DNA from: Tumebacillus algifaecis
GTDB lineage: Bacteria; Bacillota; Bacilli; Tumebacillales; Tumebacillaceae
DNA: 64,000 nt
Assembly: GCF_002243515.1 (NCBI RefSeq)
Contig: NZ_CP022657.1
Location: 1,541,001-1,605,000 of the forward strand
Direction: 5' to 3'
The number at the start of each line of letters is the position of its first letter. Position 1 is the first letter of the stretch. Position numbers and translations under genes: made by a program. Positions 28,043 through 36,910 of this stretch are shown piece by piece. The notes under the pieces are model-generated. The model was given only the letters and a program-made list of their open reading frames with translations. It was not told where the DNA came from and ran no database searches.

Positions 28043-28792
28043 GTGATCGAATTGAAAAGCCCTTCTGAAATCCAAGTAATCCGTGAGGCGGGACGTATCA
28101 TCGCCGAAATCCACCGCGAGATTGCCAAGATGATCCGCCCAGGCATCACGACGATGGAGATCAATGATTTTGCTGATTCGTACATGCGCAGCAAAAACGC
28201 GGTGCCAGCTCAAATCGGCTACCACGGTTACCAATATGCGACCTGCGCGTCGGTCAACGATGTGGTCTGCCATGGTTTCCCGTCCAACTACGTTTTGCAA
28301 GATGGCGATATCGTCACGATCGATATGGTCGCGCTGCTCGACGGACTGCATGCAGATTCGGCATGGAGCTACGCGGTCGGCAACGTTTCGGACGATGCGA
28401 GAAAACTGCTCGATGTGACGCAAGAATGCCTGTTCAAAGGCATCGACAAAGCGGTCGTCGGCAATCGTATCGGCGATATTTCCAACTCGATCCAACTTTA
28501 TGCTGAATCGCTCGGCTATTCGGTCGTGCGCGAATACATCGGACACGGCATCGGGCGCAAGATGCATGAGGAGCCGCAAGTACCGCATTACGGACCAGCC
28601 GGACGCGGACAACGCCTGCGCGAAGGGATGGTCTTCACGATCGAACCGATGATCAACATCGGCAAGCACGGGGTTACGCTCGACGAAAAAGACGGCTGGA
28701 CGGTCCGCACCGCCGACGGGTCGCTGACGACACAGTACGAACATACGATTGCAATCACAGCGGACGGACCGCAAATTTTGACCGTTCTTTAG
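28043..28792 (+). CDS. map: Type I methionine aminopeptidase
   Basis: 249 residues from GTG 28043, eight bases after GGGAAG; the earlier GTG 28034 lies inside that ribosome site. Metal ligands of MetAP are present: Asp in TIDMV and in HADSAW, His in HGIGR, Glu in FTIEPM, and Glu in QYEHT. It removes initiator methionine from new proteins. It stands alone between the 6S RNA terminator and its own terminator, not in the usual secY-adk-map ribosomal cluster, so it may be a second copy. Confidence 0.95.
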   Translation: MIELKSPSEIQVIREAGRIIAEIHREIAKMIRPGITTMEINDFADSYMRSKNAVPAQIGYHGYQYATCASVNDVVCHGFPSNYVLQDGDIVTIDMVALLDGLHADSAWSYAVGNVSDDARKLLDVTQECLFKGIDKAVVGNRIGDISNSIQLYAESLGYSVVREYIGHGIGRKMHEEPQVPHYGPAGRGQRLREGMVFTIEPMINIGKHGVTLDEKDGWTVRTADGSLTTQYEHTIAITADGPQILTVL

Positions 28793-28794
28793 TG

Positions 28795-28832
28795 AAAAAA
28801 TGAGTGATGGTAAATCCCATCGCTCATTTTTC
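28795..28832 (+). terminator. Intrinsic terminator after map
   Basis: Stem AAAATGAG(T)GATGG / CCATCGCTCATTTT followed by T. Confidence 0.85.
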
Positions 28833-28920
28833 ATTTTAGGATAGGTTTTTAACTCTTTTTCAGATATAATAGTCTTACCAATAATAGAGTAAATTTTCGG
28901 GCAAAGGAGTTTGGGAGAAG

Positions 28921-29970
28921 ATGAGAATCGATTTGCGCAGTGATACCGTAACCAAGCCGACAGAAGCGATGCGTAAGGCGATGTACGAGGCGGAAGTGGG
29001 GGACATCAACATGTTTGAGGACCCGACCGTACTGAAGCTAGAAGAGATGGCGGCAGAACGCTTGGGCAAGGAAGCGGCGATTCTTGTCACCTCCGGCACG
29101 CAAGGAAACCAAGTGGCGATCTTGTCGCAAACAGGTCGCGGCGATGAGATCATCGTCGAGGCGTCTTCGCATATCGTGATGCTCGAAGGCGCGGCGCATG
29201 CTGTGCTCGCAGGTGTTCAACCGCGTCAGGTTCCGGGCAAGCGCGGCGTGATGAACCCAGATGATGTGCGTGCAGCCATTCGTCCGATGATCGACCCGCA
29301 CTATCCAAAATCGGCGATGATCTGCGTCGAGAACACGCACAACTTTCACGGCGGTGTGATCGTCCCGAATGACAACCTCGCGCAATTGCAGGAGATCGCG
29401 CAAGAGGCGGGAATTCGGATGCACATGGACGGCGCGCGCGTCTTCAATGCTGCGGTCGCGAGCGGGTTGCCCGTCAGTGAGATCACCAAATATGTGGACA
29501 CGGTGCAAGTTTGCTTCACCAAAGGCCTCGGGGCACCTGTTGGCTCGATCCTCGCAGGCGATCAAGAAACGATCAATACGGCGCGCCATTGGCGCAAGCG
29601 TCTGGGCGGTACGATGCGCCAAGCGGGTGTTGTCGCAGCTCCGATGCTGATATCGCTCACCGAGATGGTCGATCGTCTCGCCGAAGACCACGCCAATGCC
29701 AGACTGTTGGCAGAAGGGCTGGCCAACATCGAAGGCGTTGAGATCAACCTCGATGACATCGACACGAACATGATCTATTTTTCGATGAAGGAAGACGGTC
29801 CGATCACAGCACGAGATCTGTTGATCGGCTGTTACCACGAAGGTGTGATGGGCGGTATGATGACCCCAGGTCAAATCCGTTTCGTCACCCATCATGAAGT
29901 GACGACAGACGATATTCACAAAGCGCTGGAAGTGATCAACCGTGTTGCGAAAAGCAAAGTAACGGCGTAA
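28921..29970 (+). CDS. Threonine aldolase family protein, copy 1
   Basis: 349 residues of the low-specificity L-threonine aldolase family (fold-type I PLP enzyme). Markers: IDLRSDTVTKPTEAMR at the start, SGTQGNQ, ENTHNFHGG, HMDGARVFNA, and the PLP lysine in CFTKGLGAPVG. It cleaves threonine or allo-threonine to glycine and acetaldehyde. The start ATG follows AAAGGAG. A -10 box TATAAT lies at 28865-28870 with a poor -35. It has its own terminator, and a paralog follows. Confidence 0.92.
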   Translation: MRIDLRSDTVTKPTEAMRKAMYEAEVGDINMFEDPTVLKLEEMAAERLGKEAAILVTSGTQGNQVAILSQTGRGDEIIVEASSHIVMLEGAAHAVLAGVQPRQVPGKRGVMNPDDVRAAIRPMIDPHYPKSAMICVENTHNFHGGVIVPNDNLAQLQEIAQEAGIRMHMDGARVFNAAVASGLPVSEITKYVDTVQVCFTKGLGAPVGSILAGDQETINTARHWRKRLGGTMRQAGVVAAPMLISLTEMVDRLAEDHANARLLAEGLANIEGVEINLDDIDTNMIYFSMKEDGPITARDLLIGCYHEGVMGGMMTPGQIRFVTHHEVTTDDIHKALEVINRVAKSKVTA

Positions 29971-29984
29971 TCGCGTCCCAGCCC

Positions 29985-30011
29985 AGCCATCCTGGACGGG
30001 ATGGCTTTTTT
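29985..30011 (+). terminator. Intrinsic terminator between the aldolase copies
   Basis: Stem AGCCATCC / GGGATGGCT followed by TTTTTT. Confidence 0.85.
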
Positions 30012-30093
30012 CGCATGTAAAAATATGTAGCTTTTTCGAGACGATGCTCTATAATGAAAACAAAGTAATCTTCTCGGAAATGGAGTGTGTCAA

Positions 30094-31131
30094 ATGTATA
30101 TAGATTTGCGGAGCGATACGGTCACCAAGCCGACCGAGGAGATGCGCAAGGCGATGTACGACGCAGAAGTCGGCGACGATGTGATGCGCGATGATGCGAC
30201 TGTGATCAAATTGGAAGAAACGGCGGCGGACATGCTCGGCAAAGAAGCAGCTTTGTACGTCTCGTCAGGCACTCTCGGCAATCAGATCGCCATTCAAACG
30301 CTGACCCGTCCCGGCGATGAGATCATTTTGGAGCAGGAATCGCACATCTACTTGTATGAAGGGGCTGGTCATGCTGTCTACGCGGGGGTGAGCACCAACA
30401 CCTTGCCGGGCCACCGCGGTGCGATGAACCCAGAGGATGTGCAAAAGGCGATTCGTACCGCTAACATCCACCATCCCCGCACCGGCCTGATCTGCGTCGA
30501 GAACACGCACAACAAGGCGGGGGGCACGATCTTACCGCTCGATCATCTGCACGCCGTTTCGAAGATCGCCAAGGAACATGGCGTACCGATCCATATGGAT
30601 GGCGCGCGGCTGTTTAACGCGGTGGTGGCGTCTGGCCACCAAGCCACAGCATTTACGCAATATGTGGATACTGTACAGGTCTGTTTCTCCAAAGGGCTTG
30701 GCGCTCCGATCGGCTCGATTCTTGCTGGTAGCAAAGAGACGATCGAACAAGCGCGCTATATCCGCAAGCGGATGGGCGGCGGGATGCGCCAAGTTGGCGT
30801 GATCGCAGCACCCGCCTTGGTCGCCTTGACCAAGATGGTCGATCGGTTGGCGGAAGACCATGCGAACGCCAAACGGTTTGCAGCAGGCTTGGCAGAAATT
30901 GACGGACTGCAGATCGACATCAGCGCTGTGGAGACGAACATCGTGATCGTAAACGTCGCCGGAACGGGGCTGAGCGAAGAAGAGTTTGTCTCCCGTCTGC
31001 AAGAAGCAGGGGTGCTGTGCGGCGACTTCGGGCCGGAACTGGTGCGCTTTGTTACGCACAAAGACGTCACCCGAGCGCAGATTGACGAAGCGTTGCTGAA
31101 AGTACAGCGCATCGTGCGGGGAGTTGCGTAA
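30094..31131 (+). CDS. Threonine aldolase family protein, copy 2
   Basis: 345 residues from ATG 30094, eight bases after GGAG; GTG 30085 is less likely. Same fold and motifs as copy 1 (IDLRSDTVTKPTEEMR, CVENTHNKAGG, HMDGARLFNA, PLP lysine in CFSKGLGAPIG). Clearly a paralog, but with many substitutions across the C-terminal domain. It has its own TATAAT near 30051 after the copy 1 terminator, so the two are probably transcribed separately. rarA begins 2 bp after its stop. Confidence 0.92.
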   Translation: MYIDLRSDTVTKPTEEMRKAMYDAEVGDDVMRDDATVIKLEETAADMLGKEAALYVSSGTLGNQIAIQTLTRPGDEIILEQESHIYLYEGAGHAVYAGVSTNTLPGHRGAMNPEDVQKAIRTANIHHPRTGLICVENTHNKAGGTILPLDHLHAVSKIAKEHGVPIHMDGARLFNAVVASGHQATAFTQYVDTVQVCFSKGLGAPIGSILAGSKETIEQARYIRKRMGGGMRQVGVIAAPALVALTKMVDRLAEDHANAKRFAAGLAEIDGLQIDISAVETNIVIVNVAGTGLSEEEFVSRLQEAGVLCGDFGPELVRFVTHKDVTRAQIDEALLKVQRIVRGVA

Positions 31132-31133
31132 CA

Positions 31134-32465
31134 TTGGATCTGTTTGGATTTCAGGCTCAGGAAGAGCAGAAGCAGAACGCCCCTCTCGCCGCTAGGATGC
31201 GCCCACAAAATTTGGAGGAACTGATTGGCCAAGAGGCGATCATCGGACAGGGGAAACTACTGCGCCGCGCCATCGAAACGGACAAGTTGACCTCGTTGAT
31301 CTTCTTCGGTCCGCCCGGCACTGGGAAAACGACGATTGCGAAAATCATCGCCGGGCACACCAAGTCGATGTTTCGCTCGATCAATGCGGTGACAGCAGGG
31401 ATTGCTGACATTCGCAAAGTGGTCGAAGAAGCGAAAAACGCGTTGTCGATGTACAGCCAGCGAACCGTGCTGTTCGTCGATGAGATCCATCGCTTTAACA
31501 AAGCGCAACAGGACGCTCTACTGCCCCATGTCGAAGAAGGGTTGGTCATCTTGATCGGGGCAACGACGGAGAATCCGTTTTTCGAAGTCAACGCCGCTCT
31601 GCTCTCGCGCTCGCAGATCTTCCGTTTGCAGTCGCACCATGAGGAAGATTTGATCCGTATGGCGGAACGCGCTTTGTCATTGCCGCAGCGCGGGCTTGGC
31701 CACCTCAACGTTCAGATGGAACAAGCGGCGCTTCAGCACATCGCCCGCTATGCGGACGGAGATGCGCGTCGCATGTACAATGCGTTGGAACTGGCTGTGC
31801 TGTCCACCCCGCCCGATGCCAATGGCGTGATCCACGTTACGCTCGATGAAGCGGCCGAATCGATTCAGCGCCGTGTTGTGCGCTATGATAAAAATGCGGA
31901 TGCCCATTATGACACCGTGTCCGCTTTTATTAAATCGATTCGCGGCTCCGACCCGGACGCGGCGTTGTACTGGCTGGCCAAGATGATCGATGCCGGAGAA
32001 GACCCGAAGTTTATCGCGCGCCGCATCATCATCTCCGCATCGGAAGACATTGGCAATGCCGACCCGCGCGCACTGCAAGTCGCCGTGTCGGCCATGCAGG
32101 CGCTGGAGATGATCGGGATGCCGGAAGGGCGGATCATTTTAGCGCAAGCGGTGACCTACTTGGCGACCGCGCCGAAGTCAAATGCGGCCTACATGGGCAT
32201 CAACAACGCCTTACAGATGATTCGCGACGGCAGCACGGTCGAAGTGCCTCCGCATTTACGAGATGCGCATTACAAAGGGGCAGCCAAACTGGGCCATGGT
32301 CAGGGCTACCTCTATCCGCATGATTTCCCGGGGAATTATGTCGAGCAAAGCTATCTCCCGCAAGAGCTTTTGGGGCAGACGTTCTATGCACCAACTCGCA
32401 ATGGATATGAACAGATCATCTCAGACCGACTTCAGTACTGGCGAGTCAAGCGAAACGAGGGATAA
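31134..32465 (+). CDS. rarA: Replication-associated recombination protein A (RarA/MgsA AAA+ ATPase)
   Basis: 443 residues from TTG 31134, two bases after the aldolase stop, with GGGGAG upstream. AAA+ ATPase: Walker A GPPGTGKTT near residue 60, Walker B FVDEIHRFNK, sensor 1 GATTENP, and the MgsA C-terminal domain. RarA acts at stalled replication forks with SSB. The order rarA - (YczE-like) - cymR - cysteine desulfurase resembles the Bacillus yrvN-cymR-yrvO order. Confidence 0.95.
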   Translation: MDLFGFQAQEEQKQNAPLAARMRPQNLEELIGQEAIIGQGKLLRRAIETDKLTSLIFFGPPGTGKTTIAKIIAGHTKSMFRSINAVTAGIADIRKVVEEAKNALSMYSQRTVLFVDEIHRFNKAQQDALLPHVEEGLVILIGATTENPFFEVNAALLSRSQIFRLQSHHEEDLIRMAERALSLPQRGLGHLNVQMEQAALQHIARYADGDARRMYNALELAVLSTPPDANGVIHVTLDEAAESIQRRVVRYDKNADAHYDTVSAFIKSIRGSDPDAALYWLAKMIDAGEDPKFIARRIIISASEDIGNADPRALQVAVSAMQALEMIGMPEGRIILAQAVTYLATAPKSNAAYMGINNALQMIRDGSTVEVPPHLRDAHYKGAAKLGHGQGYLYPHDFPGNYVEQSYLPQELLGQTFYAPTRNGYEQIISDRLQYWRVKRNEG

Positions 32466-32467
32466 GG

Positions 32468-33148
32468 GTGCAACTAGAGAGCAACACTAACGGGCGAATG
32501 TTGGTCGAAGCATCGTGGAAGTTTCATCTGCGCCGTATGGTCGTGCTCAACATCGGATTTTTGGTAATGTGCATCGGCTTTGTCAGCATCGTGCGTGCCG
32601 GACTGGGTGCATCGCCGTGGGATGTGTTTCACATGGGGCTGACCTTGCACACGCCGCTGACGTTCGGCACTGCTCAGCAAGTATCGGGAATTTTCTTGCT
32701 GGTGCTGGTTTGCTGGCTGGCGCGCAGTCGCCCGACAGTGGGATGTTTGCTCAACATCGCGTTGGTCGGTTTGTATTGCGATTTGATTTTTGATCTGATG
32801 CCTGCGCCGACGATCTGGTGGCAGCAGTGGCCGCAATTTTTGATCGGTTTGCTGTTTACTGGGTACGGCGTGGGTATTTATATAGCTTGTAACCTAGGGG
32901 CCGGCCCCCGCGATTGGCTGATGCTGGTGCTGCATCAGCGCACAGGCATCGCCATTCGCTGGGTACGTACGATGATCGAAGTCGGGGTTGTCGTCGTTGG
33001 GATACTGCTCGGCGGCCCGTTTGGAATCGGCACCATCATGTTCTCCCTGTTGATCGGTCATCCGACCGAATGGGGCATCAAATGGGCAGCACGGGTAGTT
33101 GGACCGTTGGTAGAGAGGAGAGAGATCAAGCATGAAATTATCCACTAA
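32468..33148 (+). CDS. YczE/YyaS/YitT-family membrane protein
   Basis: 226 residues from GTG 32468, two bases after the rarA stop, with GAGGGATAA as a weak ribosome site. About five membrane helices; the family segment LGAGPRDWLMLVLHQRTG is clear, and an N-terminal AGLGASPWDVFHMGL repeats that pattern. The biochemical role of the family is unknown. It overlaps cymR by 17 bp. This gene is inserted relative to the Bacillus order. Confidence 0.82.
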   Translation: MQLESNTNGRMLVEASWKFHLRRMVVLNIGFLVMCIGFVSIVRAGLGASPWDVFHMGLTLHTPLTFGTAQQVSGIFLLVLVCWLARSRPTVGCLLNIALVGLYCDLIFDLMPAPTIWWQQWPQFLIGLLFTGYGVGIYIACNLGAGPRDWLMLVLHQRTGIAIRWVRTMIEVGVVVVGILLGGPFGIGTIMFSLLIGHPTEWGIKWAARVVGPLVERREIKHEIIH

Positions 33149-33539
33149 AGGACGCTATGGAATCACGTTGATGATCGATTTGGGCATGTATTTCGGGGAG
33201 GGCCCCGTGTCGTTAAAATCGGTTGCGGAGCGCCAGTCGCTGTCAGAACATTATCTGGAGCAGTTGATCGCTCCTTTGCGCAATGCAGGTTTGGTCCGTT
33301 CGATTCGTGGGGCGTATGGCGGGTATGTGCTGGCCAAGGCGCCGCAAGAGATCACCGTTGGCGACATCATCCGCGTGTTGGAGGGACCGATCACGATCGT
33401 TGATGATCCAGAGGTAGAACTGGCCGATCTGTGGGAAAAGGTGCGCAGTTCAATCAACGAAGTGCTGGACAGCACGACTTTGCAGGATTTGATCGACAAA
33501 AAGCGGTTTGGAAAAGACACGATCATGTTCTATATTTAA
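33132..33539 (+). CDS. cymR: Rrf2-family regulator, CymR-like
   Basis: 135 residues, ATG 33132 after GAGAGGAGAGA. Rrf2 winged helix (MKLSTKGRYGITLMIDL; recognition helix SLSEHYLEQLIAPLR; wing RGAYGGYVLA). It has no cysteines, unlike iron-sulfur IscR. Together with the following cysteine desulfurase this points to CymR, the repressor of cysteine and sulfur uptake that works with CysK. Assignment to CymR rests mainly on family and context. Confidence 0.88.
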   Translation: MKLSTKGRYGITLMIDLGMYFGEGPVSLKSVAERQSLSEHYLEQLIAPLRNAGLVRSIRGAYGGYVLAKAPQEITVGDIIRVLEGPITIVDDPEVELADLWEKVRSSINEVLDSTTLQDLIDKKRFGKDTIMFYI

Positions 33540-33555
33540 TACGTCAAGTTTTACC

Positions 33556-33584
33556 TTGGGTATGTGGAAAACACATACCCTTTT
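33556..33584 (+). terminator. Hairpin between cymR and the desulfurase gene
   Basis: GGGTATGTG-GAAA-CACATACCC followed by TTTTGT. With such a short T tail it may be a partial terminator or attenuator. Confidence 0.5.
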
Positions 33585-33612
33585 GTCATCCGAGCAGTAA
33601 GGGGGATTCACA

Positions 33613-34746
33613 GTGATCTATCTGGACAACGCGGCGACGACGCCCGTTTCTGAAGAAGTGCTGAACGCGATGCGGCCTTATTTCAGCGAGCTGTACGGCA
33701 ATCCGTCCAGCGTGCACACCGCTGGGCGGCAGACGAAAGGCGCGATTGAGCGGGCGCGGGAGCAAGTGGCGCAGGCGATCCATGCTAATCCAAACGAGGT
33801 CGTGTTCACCAGCGGAGGCACCGAAGCGGACAACGCAGCGATCGTGGGGACGGCGCTCGGCTATCGGGAACGCGGGAAGCATCTGGTCACGACGACGATT
33901 GAGCACCATGCGGTGTTGCATACGTTTGAGTTTTTACAAGAGATGGGCTATGAAGTGACCTATGTGTCGCCAAGGGCGGACGGGATTGTGCAGGCGGCCG
34001 ACATCGCCGCTGCCTTACGTGCCGATACGACGCTCGTCTCGGTGATGGCCGTCAACAATGAGACGGGGGCTCGACAACCGATTGCGGAGATCGGGCGTTT
34101 GACACGAGAGCGCGGCATCCTCTTTCATACCGATGCGGTGCAGGCCGTGGGCCTGCTGGAACTCGATGTGGAAGCGCTCGGGGTCGATTTGCTGTCGATT
34201 TCAGGCCACAAACTGCACGGCCCCAAAGGGGTCGGAGCGCTGTATGTGCGCCGCGGGCTGTATTGGAAACCGACACAGCATGGCGGGGCTCAGGAATTTA
34301 AGCGTCGAGCTGGCACGGAGAACTTGCCGGGAATCATCGGACTTGGAGTGGCCGTAGAGCTGGCGACTGCGCGCGTGCAGGAAAATTATGCACAGGTCGC
34401 AGAACTGCGCGATGCGATGCTTGCCATTTTGCGGGCAGGTGTGGACGGTTTGCAGGTCAATTCTCCGGAGCAAGCGGTGCCGTCGATCTTGAATGTAACC
34501 TTTCCGGGCGCTGTGGCTGAGCGCATTCTGATGAATCTCGACATGGCGGGCATCATGGCTGCGAGCGGGTCGGCATGCACCTCGGGGTCGTTGCAGCCGT
34601 CCCATGTGTTGATGGCGATGGGGCTGGCCGAGGAGTCTGTGCGCTCAGCGGTTCGATTCTCTTTTTCGGGACAGAATACCTTAGAAGAGGTGACCCAGGC
34701 GGCACACAAAGTGGTGGAGATCGTGCAGCGTTTGCAACGGCGTTAG
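33613..34746 (+). CDS. Cysteine desulfurase (NifS/IscS class)
   Basis: 377 residues from GTG 33613 (MIYLDNAATTP) after AAGGGGGA. PLP lysine near residue 200 in SGHKLHGPKG; catalytic cysteine near residue 322 in GSACTSGS, on the long mobile loop of the IscS class. It takes sulfur from cysteine for tRNA thiolation or Fe-S assembly. In Bacillus the equivalent gene (yrvO) is followed by mnmA (trmU), its tRNA 2-thiouridylase partner. Here mnmA is absent and a PRC-barrel gene follows. Confidence 0.94.
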   Translation: MIYLDNAATTPVSEEVLNAMRPYFSELYGNPSSVHTAGRQTKGAIERAREQVAQAIHANPNEVVFTSGGTEADNAAIVGTALGYRERGKHLVTTTIEHHAVLHTFEFLQEMGYEVTYVSPRADGIVQAADIAAALRADTTLVSVMAVNNETGARQPIAEIGRLTRERGILFHTDAVQAVGLLELDVEALGVDLLSISGHKLHGPKGVGALYVRRGLYWKPTQHGGAQEFKRRAGTENLPGIIGLGVAVELATARVQENYAQVAELRDAMLAILRAGVDGLQVNSPEQAVPSILNVTFPGAVAERILMNLDMAGIMAASGSACTSGSLQPSHVLMAMGLAEESVRSAVRFSFSGQNTLEEVTQAAHKVVEIVQRLQRR

Positions 34747-34772
34747 GCGCTTCGGGCCAAAGGAGGTTGTGT

Positions 34773-35273
34773 ATGCGGAAAGCCAGAGACTTGGTGGGGT
34801 TGCCGGTGATCGGTCTGGAACGGGGAGAGCACATCGGAGAAGTGCGCGATGTGCTGTTCTCTGCCACAGGTATCTTTCATTCGCTCTTGCTGACCAAAGC
34901 GACGGTGCTGACGGCGGGCAAGATTTTGCCCAAAGCCAAGCTCCAAGGGATCGGGCAGGATGCGATCACGATTTCGCAAGATGGGGACATTGAAGAATTT
35001 CGCGATTCGACAGGTCTGATCCGCAGCCTTGTCCAAGGTGACGTGCAATTTGTCGGCAAAGAGGTGCTAACGCAGGACGGAACCTATTTGGGAACGGTGG
35101 AAGATGTTTACTTGGATGAAGAGTTGAACACAATAGTAGGGTACGAGGTATCGGAAGGCTTTTTGGTCGATCTGAAAGAAGGTCGGAAAGTCTTGCCTGC
35201 CCATCCGGAGATCATGGTGGGACAAGATACCTTGCTTGTGCCAGCCGATGTGGAGTTGGCCGAGGAACTTTAA
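34773..35273 (+). CDS. PRC-barrel domain protein (YrrD-like)
   Basis: 166 residues from ATG 34773 after AAAGGAGG; the longer frame from 34575 runs inside the desulfurase gene. Two PRC-barrel units (RDLVGLPVIGLERGEHIGEV and VGKEVLTQDGTYLGTVEDVY). PRC barrels are small beta folds found in photosynthetic reaction centre H subunit and RimM. The Bacillus homolog YrrD has no firm function. Acidic, cytoplasmic. Confidence 0.85.
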   Translation: MRKARDLVGLPVIGLERGEHIGEVRDVLFSATGIFHSLLLTKATVLTAGKILPKAKLQGIGQDAITISQDGDIEEFRDSTGLIRSLVQGDVQFVGKEVLTQDGTYLGTVEDVYLDEELNTIVGYEVSEGFLVDLKEGRKVLPAHPEIMVGQDTLLVPADVELAEEL

Positions 35274-35291
35274 GGAGGTTGTCCCCCACCC

Positions 35292-35501
35292 ATGACCCGC
35301 TGCCCTCATTGTAATTGCCGCGACATCGGCAAAATTGGCACGTACCAGTTTTATTGCTGGGGTTGCTTTATGGAGTTTAGCGTGACCGGCGATGAAGTAA
35401 AACTGTTCCAAGTGGAGGAAGACGGCTCCCTGATCGCCTATGACGACCTGCCACTGCCGAAACTACATGTCGATCTGCCCGATCTGCAAGTGGGCATGTA
35501 A
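35292..35501 (+). CDS. Small zinc-ribbon protein, 69 aa
   Basis: The start follows AAGGAGGTTGTCCCCCACCC. Two cysteine pairs, CPHC-x2-C near the N-terminus and CWGC at residues 23-26, form a treble-clef-like or zinc-ribbon site; the rest is acidic. It is 18 bp after the PRC-barrel gene and probably shares its transcript. No specific family is recognised. Confidence 0.75.
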   Translation: MTRCPHCNCRDIGKIGTYQFYCWGCFMEFSVTGDEVKLFQVEEDGSLIAYDDLPLPKLHVDLPDLQVGM

Positions 35502-35516
35502 GTGTGAGTATGAGGG

Positions 35517-35543
35517 GCTGATGTGGAGACATCAGCTTTTTTT
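35517..35543 (+). terminator. Intrinsic terminator after the zinc-ribbon gene
   Basis: Stem GCTGATGT / ACATCAGC followed by seven T. Confidence 0.88.
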
Positions 35544-35550
35544 GTGTGTA

Positions 35551-35571
35551 AAAAGAGCGCCGTAGCGCTCT
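35551..35571 (-). terminator. Minus-strand terminator of the DUF1540 unit
   Basis: Minus strand: AGAGCGC-TACG-GCGCTCT followed by TTTT. Confidence 0.65.
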
Positions 35572-35583
35572 AGTTCTGGAGGT

Positions 35584-35805
35584 CTACTCCTTTTTGACTG
35601 GCAGATCGTTTTGATGGACCCAATGCACAAAATCGCGACCGCTTATGCGGGAGGAATCGTCGGTCGGGAGCACGGCGTTGTCGAGCAGGCTTTTCATGCG
35701 GTCGAGGCCAAGACCTGTCAGACCACACAGTTCGAGCGGCTCGTAGGAAGTGTTTGCGTCGATCTCTTTGATGGTCAGTTCATAGCCGAATCGGCGGGTG
35801 TTCAA
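35584..35805 (-). CDS. Small hypothetical protein, 73 aa
   Basis: TTG start at 35805, ten bases after AAGGAGG, overlapping the stop of the DUF1540 gene, so the pair is likely translationally coupled. Sequence: ELTIKEIDANTSYEPLELCG in the middle, charged C-terminus ending LPVKKE. No family is recognised. The coupling suggests work with the cysteine-rich DUF1540 protein. Confidence 0.65.
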   Translation of the reverse strand: MNTRRFGYELTIKEIDANTSYEPLELCGLTGLGLDRMKSLLDNAVLPTDDSSRISGRDFVHWVHQNDLPVKKE

Positions 35806-36197
35806 AGTCTAGTACCTCCTTCGCGGAGCTTGAACGTTTTACAGTTCGTGTCTTGGCATTCATTGGCTTGGCATCCGCTCACTTCGATCACCGAGGCCGC
35901 GCAGCCTCTGCCCTCCTCCCAATAGTGGCAAGATGCGACGGTGCAGTCGATCTGCGGATTGGCCTGATGATTCGATCCGGCCATCTTGAGTAAAGCGCCT
36001 GTCCAGTTCACATTGTCGATCGAGCCGAGGTAGCTGGTGATTCCCGACGCTTCATGAAACGTTTTGCACATCGTTTGTTCGGCCAGCGCCGACATCCGAC
36101 CTTCTTCCTCATGCATGATGTCGATCGCAGCCGCTCCGCAGACGTCTTCATTCAGATAATGTGTGCAGGTGTTGACAGAACAGATGACGCGTGTCAT
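35802..36197 (-). CDS. DUF1540 domain protein
   Basis: 131 residues from ATG 36197 after AGGAGGGG; the ATG at 36212 lies before that ribosome site. Two DUF1540-type cysteine units: CSVNTCTHY...C near the N-terminus and CTVASCHYWEEGRGC near residue 80, then CQANECQDTNC. Such units probably bind metal and are common in spore-forming Firmicutes. No function is established. Divergent from the peroxiredoxin operon. Confidence 0.85.
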   Translation of the reverse strand: MTRVICSVNTCTHYLNEDVCGAAAIDIMHEEEGRMSALAEQTMCKTFHEASGITSYLGSIDNVNWTGALLKMAGSNHQANPQIDCTVASCHYWEEGRGCAASVIEVSGCQANECQDTNCKTFKLREGGTRL

Positions 36198-36289
36198 ATT
36201 TCCCCTCCTCATCGAGTATAGTTTGCCTAGGAAATTGGGAAATCATAACGAGGGCAAGTGATGAAGCTTACATTTTAGCTCACAAGTTC

Positions 36290-36318
36290 TTGCTAAAATC
36301 GAGCCGTATGTCTACAAT
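36290..36318 (+). promoter_or_regulatory. Promoter of the peroxiredoxin operon
   Basis: TTGCTA (36290-36295), 17 bp, TACAAT (36313-36318), 37 bp before the start codon. Confidence 0.6.
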
Positions 36319-36354
36319 TATTAGGTAGCATACATATCCAGAGGAGGTAATATT

Positions 36355-36888
36355 ATGCCGTTGGTTGGATCCGCAGCACCGAATTTTAACATGTTGTCCA
36401 CTAAAAACCTGGAGACCCTCGATGTCTCGGTAACTCTTGAAGATTACCGTGGCAAATGGCTGGTTCTCTTCTTCTATCCGCTTGACTTCACCTTTGTTTG
36501 CCCGACTGAGATCACTGCTATGAGCGATCGCGCTCAAGAGTTTGCTGATCTGGACGCTGAAATCCTCGGCGTGTCGGTTGACTCCATCCACTCCCACCGT
36601 GCATGGATCAAAACTCCGCGCGAAAATAACGGCCTTGGCGAACTGAACTACCCGCTGGGCGCTGACATCACCAAAGAATGCGCTCGTGCATACGGCGTTC
36701 TGCTCGAAGAGCAAGGTATCGCCCTGCGCGGCCTGTTCATCATCGACCCGGAAGGTATCGTTCAACACGCTACCATCAACTCCCTGAACGTTGGTCGCTC
36801 GGTTGACGAGACCCTGCGCGTTCTGGAAGCGCTGCAAACTGGCGGTCTGTGCCCGGCGAACTGGAAACCGGGTCAATCGACTCTGTAA
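36355..36888 (+). CDS. 2-Cys peroxiredoxin (YkuU-like)
   Basis: 177 residues, ATG after AGAGGAGG. Peroxidatic Cys49 in FTFVCPTEI and resolving Cys166 in GGLCPANW, as in typical AhpC/Prx1 enzymes. It reduces hydrogen peroxide and organic hydroperoxides. No ahpF is adjacent; instead a YkuV-like thiol-disulfide protein follows 22 bp later, as in the Bacillus ykuU-ykuV pair, and may be its reductant. Confidence 0.95.
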   Translation: MPLVGSAAPNFNMLSTKNLETLDVSVTLEDYRGKWLVLFFYPLDFTFVCPTEITAMSDRAQEFADLDAEILGVSVDSIHSHRAWIKTPRENNGLGELNYPLGADITKECARAYGVLLEEQGIALRGLFIIDPEGIVQHATINSLNVGRSVDETLRVLEALQTGGLCPANWKPGQSTL

Positions 36889-36910
36889 GTCGGAAAGAGG
36901 GTAGACTCCA

